A stretch of 64,000 nt of DNA, from the NCBI RefSeq assembly GCF_011039205.1, contig NZ_JAAKEL010000014.1:1-64000 (forward strand), given 5' to 3'. The position numbers were made by a program, and so were the translations under genes. The notes under the pieces are model-generated. The model was not told the DNA's origin, did no database searches, and saw only the letters and a list, made by a program, of their open reading frames with translations. Shown here piece after piece: positions 35,531 to 42,623 of the stretch (positions within the stretch are counted from its first letter, which is position 1; each line of letters starts with the position of its first letter). This DNA comes from Dysgonomonas sp. ZJ279. GTDB taxonomy: Bacteria; Bacteroidota; Bacteroidia; Bacteroidales; Dysgonomonadaceae.

Positions 35531-36406
35531 TTATAATTCAATCTCGTCAGCAGAAATATATCCATGCGTGATACAATAGAATATAAGTCCGGAAACAGTC
35601 TTTATCCCTAATTTGGATGTGATATTCTTTCGATGTGACAAAACTGTATTCAAACTAATATTCAGTTTGTCGGCTATTTCCTTATTTAGAAAACCCATAG
35701 CAACAAGGCGAAGCACATCTAACTCTCGTTGAGAGATTGCAGCTTTATCTGCTTTCTGTGAACTGTCATTAGATATTAGGTCTTGCCAATCATCAACACC
35801 CGATTCTACTAAATCGGCTATCATTGGTTTAAGTATCTTCTCCCTGATTCTATTATGCCTATATAAGTCTTTTTCTAAACTGTCTATCGAAAATATTACA
35901 GCGTAGCACATATTCTCGTTGAAGTTTCCTGAAAGATGTTTTATAATAATACTTTTAAGATCGACAAGTAAGGCTAGGGGAGTTTCTCCTTCTACCATTC
36001 CTTGTTCTATCTGACTGATAAGCTCATTCTTGAATTTGAAAAACAAACGACCGATCAATTCTAATTGCTTGTTATTAGGATCGCTCATGGCGATGAAAGC
36101 ATGCATATGTTTTTCTAAATTATGCAGTTGGCCTTTCACCATATACATATCGGTTTGTTTTAAGTATCCTACGACTAGCTCTATATCAAACTTTTGCAAT
36201 ATACGCTCCGGAAAATATTCTTCATTAAGGTAGGTATTTAGAATAGCAAGGAAGAAATCGGCATTAATATCCGATACCTTACATATCTCACCAATTGTTC
36301 TATCACCCAATCCCAGTTTTATACCAAATCGGTTTAGAACAGGTATCAACTGATGATTTTCTTCTATTACTTCTGACAATACGGATGCTTTATCTAAAAA
36401 TATCAT
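35531..36406 (-). CDS. LuxR-type transcription factor with RIC/hemerythrin-like N-terminal region
   Basis: At 291 aa it has a C-terminal LuxR-type helix-turn-helix (about 225-268: ISQRELDVLRLVAMGFLNKEIADKLNIS with the recognition helix NTVLSHRKNI). The N-terminal 50 residues resemble the ScdA/YtfE N-terminal domain, and residues 90-200 look like a four-helix hemerythrin-type bundle. Only some metal-ligand His are kept (H95, H100, H157, H184). The position usually holding His-x-x-x-Glu reads HNRIR, so diiron binding is doubtful. It lacks a receiver domain. It is divergent from the exported superoxide dismutase, with a palindrome between them, suggesting a redox-responsive regulator. Confidence 0.75.
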   Translation of the reverse strand: MIFLDKASVLSEVIEENHQLIPVLNRFGIKLGLGDRTIGEICKVSDINADFFLAILNTYLNEEYFPERILQKFDIELVVGYLKQTDMYMVKGQLHNLEKHMHAFIAMSDPNNKQLELIGRLFFKFKNELISQIEQGMVEGETPLALLVDLKSIIIKHLSGNFNENMCYAVIFSIDSLEKDLYRHNRIREKILKPMIADLVESGVDDWQDLISNDSSQKADKAAISQRELDVLRLVAMGFLNKEIADKLNISLNTVLSHRKNITSKLGIKTVSGLIFYCITHGYISADEIEL

Positions 36407-36439
36407 AGCATTAGGTGCCTTATATAATTATGTATGTCA

Positions 36440-36447
36440 CAAAGGTA
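36440..36447 (-). promoter_or_regulatory. Promoter of the LuxR-type regulator, TACCTTTG
   Basis: TACCTTTG on the minus strand matches TAnnTTTG, 33 bp upstream of the regulator ATG. Confidence 0.5.
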
Positions 36448-36510
36448 TATAATTCTGCAGAATATATTTTATGGAATGAAATAAAAATAGAAAATAAATA
36501 GACGTTATCT

Positions 36511-36543
36511 ATTGATAATGAGTAGCGCATTAGTATTATCAAT
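36511..36543. promoter_or_regulatory. Inverted repeat between the LuxR-type regulator and superoxide dismutase genes
   Basis: ATTGATAAT (36511-36519) and ATTATCAAT (36535-36543) are exact reverse complements with a 15-bp spacer, so the arm centres are 24 bp apart. They lie 92-124 bp upstream of the dismutase start. It is a candidate operator for the adjacent regulator; no factor is identified. Confidence 0.4.
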
Positions 36544-36634
36544 GAAAGTTAAAGATAATCTATATTAATTATGATCGAAAAAGTAAACAAATCCGGATTG
36601 TATTTGTTAATTTAGTACATTCATTTAAGAAATT

Positions 36635-37321
36635 ATGTTTATGAAAAGAACAATTTTGACATGTATAATGCTTTCTGCTCTGACTATATGCGGAGTAAAG
36701 GCTCAAGATATAAACAATACTAATAATAATCAAAAAACAAAAGCTATGAAATTTGAATTACCTAAGTTGCCTTATGCAACTAATGCTTTAGAACCAGTTA
36801 TCAGTCAACAAACTGTAGAACTTCACTATGGTAAGCACTTTCAAACATATATTACAAACCTGAACAACCTTGTACCAGGAACTAAGTTCGAAAATGCTGA
36901 CATAGAAACAATAGTAAAAGAAAGCGATGGCGCTATATTTAATAATGCCGGACAAATTCTTAATCATACAATTTATTTCGAAACATTCTCTCCAAAAGGA
37001 GGCGGTGAACCTAAAGGCAAACTAGCTGATGCTATAAATGCTGAATGGGGTTCTTTCGAAAACTTCAAAAAAGAATTTAATACAGCTGCAACAGGCTTAT
37101 TCGGTTCGGGATGGGCATGGCTTGCTAAAGATGCTGCAGGTAAATTGCAAATCACTAAAGAACCAAATGGCGGTAACCCTGTAACAAAAGGCTTAACTCC
37201 ACTTTTAGGATTTGATGTTTGGGAACACGCATATTATTTGGATTACCAAAACCGTCGTGCCGATCATCTTACTGAACTGTGGAAAATTATTGACTGGAGC
37301 AAAGTAGAAGCTCGTTATTAA
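36635..37321 (+). CDS. sodB: Exported Fe/Mn superoxide dismutase
   Basis: This 228-aa enzyme dismutates superoxide. Metal ligands match E. coli SodB: His in ELHYGKHFQTY, His in LNHTIYF, and Asp and His in FDVWEHAYYLDY. The outer-sphere Gln lies four residues before the second His (NNAGQILNH), the iron-type position, so it is iron-dependent or cambialistic. The first 24 residues (MKRTILTC to KAQ) form a signal peptide, unusual for this family in anaerobes. An in-frame ATG at 36746, exactly at the normal cytosolic start MKFELPKLPY, could also produce an unexported form. It is divergent from the LuxR-type regulator. Confidence 0.92.
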   Translation: MFMKRTILTCIMLSALTICGVKAQDINNTNNNQKTKAMKFELPKLPYATNALEPVISQQTVELHYGKHFQTYITNLNNLVPGTKFENADIETIVKESDGAIFNNAGQILNHTIYFETFSPKGGGEPKGKLADAINAEWGSFENFKKEFNTAATGLFGSGWAWLAKDAAGKLQITKEPNGGNPVTKGLTPLLGFDVWEHAYYLDYQNRRADHLTELWKIIDWSKVEARY

Positions 37322-37345
37322 TAACATTACTTACTTAGATAGAAG

Positions 37346-37371
37346 AAGCAACCTCTCGGGGTTGCTTTTTT
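37346..37371 (+). terminator. sodB terminator
   Basis: Stem AAGCAACC / GGTTGCTT followed by a T-run, 24 bp past the stop codon. Confidence 0.85.
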
Positions 37372-37374
37372 GTT

Positions 37375-37382
37375 TATATTTG
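37375..37382 (+). promoter_or_regulatory. Putative promoter of the nicotinamidase-like gene, TATATTTG
   Basis: A TAnnTTTG match between the sodB terminator and the ATG at 37405, giving a short leader. Confidence 0.45.
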
Positions 37383-37404
37383 TATCATATATAAAGTTAC
37401 ATAG

Positions 37405-38193
37405 ATGAAAACAAATGTGGCAATATTGGGCATAGATCTCCAAAATGATTTTACATCACCTACCGGATCCTTATTTGTAAAAGGAGCTGATAGCGATATA
37501 GAAAGAATAGTAAGTTTCATAAATAAAAATCAGGCTAGAATCGATTATGTAGCACTTACTCTCGACTCGCATCAACCTATACACATTGCCCATCAATGCT
37601 ATTGGAAAGATAAAGATGGAAACAATCCTTCTCTGTTTACTACTATATCATTAGACGACGTTAGTAATAGTCGTTGGATACCACAATATAATAAAGAGTC
37701 AGCTATTCACTACTTCGAAAAACTTACAGAAAAAGGTGAAGTGTGTACAATCTGGCCAATGCATTGCGTATTGGGGAGTGAAGGTTGGGCTATAAATAAA
37801 CGTCTTATCAACTACTTATCTATCTGGGCAATATCCAACAACAAATCTTACGAATTATTCTATAAAGGTTATAATCAATCGACAGAGCATTACAGCATAT
37901 TTAAGGCAGCAGTAGAGTGGGAGGGACAACCAGAAACCAGTCTCAATACAAAACTGTTATCTCTGTTAAATTCTTATGATGAAGTTATATTAGTCGGTGA
38001 AGCTGCTGACTATTGTGTAGCTAACTCTCTAAATGACATATTGGATGAATGCAATGAATTAGCAAAAAAGATAGTTATATTAACTGATTGCATGTCATGG
38101 ATTAACCCCAATAATAAAAGAGCAGAATTGATATTTGAAAAAGCGATAAAACAAGGTGTAAAATTTAAATTATCAACAGATTATATCCTATAA
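37405..38193 (+). CDS. Isochorismatase-fold hydrolase, nicotinamidase-like
   Basis: This 262-aa cysteine hydrolase has its triad at Asp11 (GIDLQNDF), Lys154 (FYKGYN) and Cys204 (ADYCVANSL). The metal site typical of nicotinamidases (Asp-x-His and a further His) reads LDSHQPIH at about 54-60. WPMHCVLGSEG resembles the PncA WPxHC segment. The most likely reaction is nicotinamide to nicotinate in NAD salvage. It is longer than typical PncA (about 200 aa), with extra residues around 65-110, so another amide substrate remains possible. Its 3' end overlaps the convergent EcsC gene by 13 bp. Confidence 0.8.
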   Translation: MKTNVAILGIDLQNDFTSPTGSLFVKGADSDIERIVSFINKNQARIDYVALTLDSHQPIHIAHQCYWKDKDGNNPSLFTTISLDDVSNSRWIPQYNKESAIHYFEKLTEKGEVCTIWPMHCVLGSEGWAINKRLINYLSIWAISNNKSYELFYKGYNQSTEHYSIFKAAVEWEGQPETSLNTKLLSLLNSYDEVILVGEAADYCVANSLNDILDECNELAKKIVILTDCMSWINPNNKRAELIFEKAIKQGVKFKLSTDYIL

Positions 38194-38801
38194 ACTTCGA
38201 CAACTTCTATAGATTGACTATCCTTGTCAATAAAAATATTTTTAGCTACTTTACCTATAATTTTTGTAGATATACCATCGAAAGAGCCACCAATTATACC
38301 GCCTAAAACAGGAATTGCCTTTCCTATATTAGCCGCAGTTTTCTCTCCGGCATTAGTGGATACAACCTTTAGACTGATTTTTTGAAGTACTTTTGTCAGA
38401 ACTTTCTCTCCGGATCTTATACTTAAATCTTTCAAAAGCTCTTTTGCCCCATTACCTGCCATACTGATATAAATTAGCGATTTCACTTTATCACTCGTTA
38501 TATCATAACCGCCCATATAGGCTATCGCTGCAATCATTCTCACTTGCACATAAATCACACTGGCAACATTCGCGGGAACTGTTAAAGGCATTACTGTTAC
38601 ACCTCCTAATCCTGTAACGAAGCCACTGGTTGCAGCTTTTGCTACCTGCCATTTTATGAGAGAATCTACTTGATGGCTAAGAGTGCCTTTTTGCTCTAAA
38701 TAACTATTAGCTAAATCATAGGCCGAGTCAACACCGGTAAAACCGACAATTGCTTTTGAGTATGCCCAGTCTAATGTTTTTGAAATCAACCCTTTTCCCA
38801 T
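38181..38801 (-). CDS. EcsC family protein
   Basis: This 206-aa protein has Gly/Ala-rich amphipathic helices typical of EcsC: ASVIYVQVRMIAAIAYMGGYD, then IGKAIPVLGGIIGGSFDGIST. The VDSLIKWQVAKAATSGFVTGLGG segment is also family-like. EcsC proteins are poorly understood; in Bacillus the gene lies with the EcsAB ABC transporter, which is absent here. No classical transmembrane signal sequence is seen, and peripheral membrane association is plausible. The 3' end overlaps the convergent hydrolase gene. Confidence 0.8.
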   Translation of the reverse strand: MGKGLISKTLDWAYSKAIVGFTGVDSAYDLANSYLEQKGTLSHQVDSLIKWQVAKAATSGFVTGLGGVTVMPLTVPANVASVIYVQVRMIAAIAYMGGYDITSDKVKSLIYISMAGNGAKELLKDLSIRSGEKVLTKVLQKISLKVVSTNAGEKTAANIGKAIPVLGGIIGGSFDGISTKIIGKVAKNIFIDKDSQSIEVVEVYRI

Positions 38802-38861
38802 ATTATGCTTTGTTTTGTAGTAATTGTTTTATCTTAAAGTACCAAATAAAATACAAGGTAT

Positions 38862-38901
38862 AAAGAATAAAGCGTTTCACTTCGAAAAATGAAACGCTTT
38901 T
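38862..38901 (-). terminator. Terminator of the thioredoxin-fold gene
   Basis: Arms AAAGCGTTTCA (38869-38879) and TGAAACGCTTT (38890-38900) form an 11-bp stem. On the minus strand it is followed by an AT-rich tail with few consecutive T. Confidence 0.7.
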
Positions 38902-38919
38902 AATAAATAGTAAATTTAA

Positions 38920-39426
38920 TTAATTTTCTTTCAGCAATTGATCTAATTGGTTGGCTGTTAAATTCATTGCAACAACTACTCCATTCTCATCGATCAAGTA
39001 GTTTCTGAATCCTTTTTCCAATTGGTAACGGTTGAACAGGTCTGTATAAACATCTCCTTTAGCCATAAACTGATATTCTTCAGTTATTTTGTCTATAGCT
39101 ACTGTTTTTTCAAAAACAGATTCACTTTCATCGAACGATACTGATACCATTTTCACCGGATAATTTTCTTTTTCAATTACATTCGAAAAAAGAACGTTAT
39201 TCTTGTGAGAATAGGCATCGTAAGCCGCCCAGAAGTTTACCAATACTTTTTGTCCCCTTAGATCAGACAAACTAATTTTTGTTCCTGATACGTTTTCTAA
39301 ATTTTGTATATCAGGAAACAGGTTTCCCGGATAAATACCTTCCGAAAGCCTAGAAGTTCTTGTTGTATTCGACGATAAACTTATAAAGACCACGCCTACA
39401 ATCAAGAAGTACTTCAAATACTTCAT
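38920..39426 (-). CDS. Thioredoxin-fold (TlpA/AhpC-like) exported protein lacking CxxC
   Basis: At 168 aa it has an N-terminal hydrophobic signal or anchor (about 3-19) and then a redoxin fold: GNLFPDIQNLENVSGTKISLSDLRGQKVLVNFWA. Where TlpA-type proteins have WCxxC, this one reads W-A-A-Y-D-A-Y-S, with Asp70 and Ser73 in place of the cysteines. There is no other Cys in the protein, so thiol redox activity is impossible. NYLIDENGVVVAMN matches the conserved strand after the cis-Pro region. It may be a binding or scaffolding protein. A TATATTTG element about 135 bp upstream implies a long leader. Confidence 0.8.
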   Translation of the reverse strand: MKYLKYFLIVGVVFISLSSNTTRTSRLSEGIYPGNLFPDIQNLENVSGTKISLSDLRGQKVLVNFWAAYDAYSHKNNVLFSNVIEKENYPVKMVSVSFDESESVFEKTVAIDKITEEYQFMAKGDVYTDLFNRYQLEKGFRNYLIDENGVVVAMNLTANQLDQLLKEN

Positions 39427-39560
39427 AAAATAATCATTAGGTTACCACTAAAGCCGATTTCCAATTCCTCACAGAAAAGAAACAGACCCTCCCAATTTTT
39501 GGGAACAGAATAACTACCTCTACTCTTAGAGCAATATATCATCCTGCATTTTTAACGGCG

Positions 39561-39568
39561 CAAATATA
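39561..39568 (-). promoter_or_regulatory. Putative promoter of the thioredoxin-fold gene, TATATTTG
   Basis: TATATTTGC on the minus strand matches TAnnTTTG. It predicts a leader of about 125 bases, which contains a small CCCAA/TTGGG hairpin (39492-39504) of unknown meaning. Confidence 0.4.
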
Positions 39569-39611
39569 CTACATTTTTTACACTCTGGCAAGCAATTAGT
39601 TAAAATGTAAT

Positions 39612-39643
39612 GTTATAGATAATTAAGATGAGTTATAGATAAT
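39612..39643. repeat. Direct repeat GTTATAGATAAT, 20 bp apart
   Basis: Two exact 12-bp copies at 39612-39623 and 39632-39643 are spaced by two helical turns, between the divergent thioredoxin-fold and DUF454 genes. This is a candidate tandem operator. Confidence 0.4.
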
Positions 39644-39714
39644 ATAATTCACTGTTTTTTCATTACTTTGCTTTTCCTTTACTGATAAGGGATTTCGAAT
39701 ATAAATAAGTAATT

Positions 39715-40167
39715 ATGCTGAAGTATATATACATATCATTGGGGTTGATAACTTTAACATTGGGTCTATTGGGAATAATAACTCCCGGTTTGCCAACGAC
39801 GCCTTTTATACTACTCACAGCTTTCTTATTTGCCAAAGGATCGCCACAATTGCATAAAAGACTATTAAATAACAAACTTACCGGTCATTATATCAATCGG
39901 GTAAGCGGAGGATTAAGCGTAAAAGCCCGAATTATTTCAATAGCCTTTATGTGGTGTATGGTCTGTATTACTGCATTTTTAGTCTTTGATTATGGGAAGA
40001 TGCGGTTTATAATGATAGGCTTAGGGGTAATAGGAACTATAGCTCAATTAATAGTGCTTAGAAAAAGAAAAGCTAAGGTTCAGCCAATAGAAGTCGAGAT
40101 ACAAAACAGCAATATAGAAAGAACTGCTTACAGTATAAAAGCAGAGGCTACGGCCAATAAAGAATAA
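39715..40167 (+). CDS. YbaN/DUF454 family inner-membrane protein
   Basis: This 150-aa protein has the family pattern: an N-terminal helix (LGLITLTLGLLGIITPGLPTTPF), then LLTAFLFAKGSPQLHKRLLNNKLTG, followed by two close helices (about 75-115). The cytoplasmic tail is basic. GLPTTPF and the KGSPxxHxxL segment are diagnostic of DUF454. E. coli YbaN has no settled function. The gene appears to be a single unit. Confidence 0.85.
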   Translation: MLKYIYISLGLITLTLGLLGIITPGLPTTPFILLTAFLFAKGSPQLHKRLLNNKLTGHYINRVSGGLSVKARIISIAFMWCMVCITAFLVFDYGKMRFIMIGLGVIGTIAQLIVLRKRKAKVQPIEVEIQNSNIERTAYSIKAEATANKE

Positions 40168-40229
40168 TAATATAATAGTGCTTTAAAATATCGTTTTTAT
40201 ATTTTGTTTTTATAACTGATTTTCTTTCC

Positions 40230-40262
40230 TTTGTGTAGAAACCATTTATTAAAGTAAATTTG
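40230..40262 (+). promoter_or_regulatory. Promoter of the DUF3467 gene, TTTG-N21-TAAATTTG
   Basis: TTTG 40230-40233 and TAAATTTG 40255-40262 form a textbook Bacteroidetes promoter, 19 bp before the ATG. Confidence 0.65.
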
Positions 40263-40281
40263 AAAAACATTTAAGAATTCA

Positions 40282-40599
40282 ATGGAGAACAATAGAGATA
40301 ACGAAAATCAGATACAAATAGAACTTCCCGAAGATATTGCACAAGGTACATACTCAAACTTGTCTATAATATCACATTCTTCATCTGAGTTTGTTATTGA
40401 TTTTATAAGGGTAGTTCCGGGATTACCAAAAGCAAAGGTACAGTCACGAATAATATTGACTCCCGATCAGGCAAAACGTTTGCTACATGCGTTGAATGAG
40501 AATATCAAGAGATATGAAAAACAAAATGGTCATGTAGACATTGATAATGCAGAAGGTTTTCTCCCTCCGATGAATAACGGTCCGATAGGAGAAGCTTAA
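40282..40599 (+). CDS. DUF3467 family protein
   Basis: This 105-aa soluble protein shows the DUF3467 pattern: IELPEDIAQGTYSNLSIISHSSSEFVIDFIRVVPG in two strands, then KAKVQSRIILTPDQAKRLLHALNENIKRYE. The length is typical. The function is unknown; the family is widespread in Bacteroidetes and anaerobes as a small single-domain protein. It has its own promoter, and the bd oxidase genes follow after a 178-bp gap that contains a palindrome. Confidence 0.85.
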   Translation: MENNRDNENQIQIELPEDIAQGTYSNLSIISHSSSEFVIDFIRVVPGLPKAKVQSRIILTPDQAKRLLHALNENIKRYEKQNGHVDIDNAEGFLPPMNNGPIGEA

Positions 40600-40699
40600 G
40601 ATATATTTTATAATTTTACACACAATAGAGATTATACATTCCTAAGAGTTAATATATTACAATACAATATATTAATTTTTGTATCAAAAAAATAAAAGA

Positions 40700-40721
40700 T
40701 ATGTAAACAGTAGTTTACATA
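40700..40721. promoter_or_regulatory. Palindromic operator candidate upstream of DUF4492-cydAB
   Basis: TATGTAAAC (40700-40708) and GTTTACATA (40713-40721) are perfect 9-bp inverted arms around AGTA. There is no T-run after it, so it is not a terminator. It is 57 bp upstream of the DUF4492 start and just before a TTTG (40725-40728) that could be a -33 element. A redox regulator of the Crp/Fnr or Rex type is plausible, but the sequence matches neither consensus well. Confidence 0.55.
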
Positions 40722-40777
40722 CGGTTTGTGATAAATATTACTAAGTACAATAGATATAACTAATAAACTGAATAGAT

Positions 40778-41005
40778 ATGAGCGAAACATTACCTAAATT
40801 CAACTTCTTCACTATGTTTCGAGACGGCTTTAAAAGCATGACGATAGGAAAAACATTATGGACTTTGGTGATTATAAAACTGATTATCATGTTCTTAATT
40901 CTGCGTCCATTTTTCTTTCCCAATTTCTTGAATTCAAAGTTTGACGATGCTAGTAGCAAGGCTGACTATGTAAGTGAAGAACTAATAAATAAATCAAAAG
41001 ACTGA
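40778..41005 (+). CDS. DUF4492 small membrane protein of the bd oxidase locus
   Basis: This 75-aa protein has an N-terminal FFTMFRDGFKSMTIGKTLW segment, one membrane helix (about residues 28-47: LVIIKLIIMFLILRPFFFP) and a short polar tail. DUF4492 proteins are found directly upstream of cydA in Bacteroidetes and related bacteria, by analogy with small oxidase subunits such as CydX. The 19-bp gap to cydA supports one operon. A role in oxidase assembly or stability is inferred. Confidence 0.85.
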   Translation: MSETLPKFNFFTMFRDGFKSMTIGKTLWTLVIIKLIIMFLILRPFFFPNFLNSKFDDASSKADYVSEELINKSKD

Positions 41006-41024
41006 TATCATTAACTAATACTCA

Positions 41025-42578
41025 ATGTTTATGGAATTATTGAATGCATCATTAATAGACTGGTCTAGAGCCCAGTTTGCAATGACAGCAATGTATCACT
41101 GGTTGTTTGTGCCTCTTACTTTAGGACTAGGGGTTATCATGGCGATCATGGAAACAATGTATGTTCGTACAGGTAACGAGCAGTGGAAAAAAACCGCCAA
41201 ATTCTGGATGGTTATTTTCGGTATCAACTTTGCAATTGGAGTTGCAACAGGTATTATACTTGAATTCCAATTCGGAACCAACTGGTCCAACTACAGTTGG
41301 TTTGTAGGTGATATCTTTGGAGCACCATTAGCTATCGAAGCCTCATTAGCCTTTTTTATGGAAGCCACATTTATTTCAATCATGTTCTTCGGATGGAAAC
41401 GTGTGGGTAAAAAAGCCCATCTTGCTGCCACCTGGCTTACAGTACTAGGAGCTACACTATCGGCTCTATGGATCCTTATCGCTAATGCATGGATGCAATA
41501 TCCAGTAGGAATGGAATTTAATCCAGACACCACACGAAATGAAATGATTAACTTTTGGCAAATTGCTTTATCGCCTGTAGCCATTAATAAATTCTTCCAT
41601 ACCGTACTATCTTGTTGGATATTAGGTGGAGTTTTTGTAGTAGGTGTATCTGCTTGGTATTTTATCAAGAAAAGAGAAATCGAATTTGCACGACAAAGCA
41701 TGAAAGTAGCTGCTGCATTTGGATTAGTAGCTTCTTTATTAACAGCATGGACAGGTCATGGATCTGCTTATCAAGTTGCTCAGAAACAGCCTATGAAGCT
41801 TGCCGTAATGGAAGGCCTTTACGAGGGTTCACATGGTGAGGGTCTTATTGCAGTAGCAATACCTAACCCCGATAAAAAATCATATAATGACGGTATTGAA
41901 CCATATATTTTCGACATAAAAATACCTAAGGCTCTTTCACTGATGGGATATAATGATTTCGATGCATTTGTTCCGGGAATAAAAGACATAGTAGAAGGTG
42001 GTTATGAACTACCCGAAGGAGGTAAGGCACTATCTTTTACTGAAAAACAAACTAAAGGAAGAACAGCTATTCAAGCTCTTGCTGATTATAAAATAGCCAA
42101 AAAGGCTGGCAACGAAACAGAAGCAGCCCGATTTAAAGAAGTATTACGTGAAAACTATGCTTATTTTGGCTATGGCTATTTAGAAACTCCTGAGCAATTA
42201 ATACCTAATATACCAATGGTATTTTGGGCTTTCCACATTATGGTTTATTTAGGTGGATATTTCATTTTATTATTTACAGCAGTACTATTCTTCTTATATC
42301 GAAAAAATCTGGAGTCTAAAAAATGGTTTTTATGGACATGTGTATGGTCTATACCACTCGCATACATTGCCGGACAAGCAGGATGGATAGTAGCAGAAAT
42401 GGGCCGTCAGCCTTGGACTATACAAGATGTTTTGCCCGTTCAGGCCGCGGTTTCAGCCATATCTACCAACTCTGTGATAATAACATTCTTCCTATTCCTT
42501 ATTCTATTTACAGCTCTGTTGATTGCAGAGATTCGTATTATGTTAAATCAAATAAGGAAGGGTCCGGGATCTCACTAA
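41025..42578 (+). CDS. cydA: Cytochrome bd ubiquinol oxidase subunit I
   Basis: This 517-aa subunit carries hemes b558, b595 and d and oxidises quinol. The early His in MTAMYHWLFVPLTLGLG is a heme ligand. QPMKLAVMEGLYE keeps the quinol-site Lys and Glu (Lys252 and Glu257 in E. coli numbering). The loop between those residues and the next helix is about 130 residues, which places it in the long Q-loop class. GRQPWTIQDVLP is the conserved C-terminal motif. The oxidase reduces trace O2 with high affinity. ATG 41025 gives Met-Phe-Met-Glu; ATG 41031 is equally possible. Confidence 0.97.
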   Translation: MFMELLNASLIDWSRAQFAMTAMYHWLFVPLTLGLGVIMAIMETMYVRTGNEQWKKTAKFWMVIFGINFAIGVATGIILEFQFGTNWSNYSWFVGDIFGAPLAIEASLAFFMEATFISIMFFGWKRVGKKAHLAATWLTVLGATLSALWILIANAWMQYPVGMEFNPDTTRNEMINFWQIALSPVAINKFFHTVLSCWILGGVFVVGVSAWYFIKKREIEFARQSMKVAAAFGLVASLLTAWTGHGSAYQVAQKQPMKLAVMEGLYEGSHGEGLIAVAIPNPDKKSYNDGIEPYIFDIKIPKALSLMGYNDFDAFVPGIKDIVEGGYELPEGGKALSFTEKQTKGRTAIQALADYKIAKKAGNETEAARFKEVLRENYAYFGYGYLETPEQLIPNIPMVFWAFHIMVYLGGYFILLFTAVLFFLYRKNLESKKWFLWTCVWSIPLAYIAGQAGWIVAEMGRQPWTIQDVLPVQAAVSAISTNSVIITFFLFLILFTALLIAEIRIMLNQIRKGPGSH

Positions 42579-42623
42579 TATTAAGTGTAAATCAGATTTT
42601 TAAATAAATAAAAAGATATAATT

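Noticed and set aside
40700-40721. Terminator of the DUF3467 gene
   Set aside because: The palindrome is about 100 bp beyond the stop codon, AT-rich and lacks a T-run, so an operator is more likely.
41291-41701. 136-codon minus-strand frame inside cydA
   Set aside because: The cydA frame is fully conserved here; the antisense frame has no family features.
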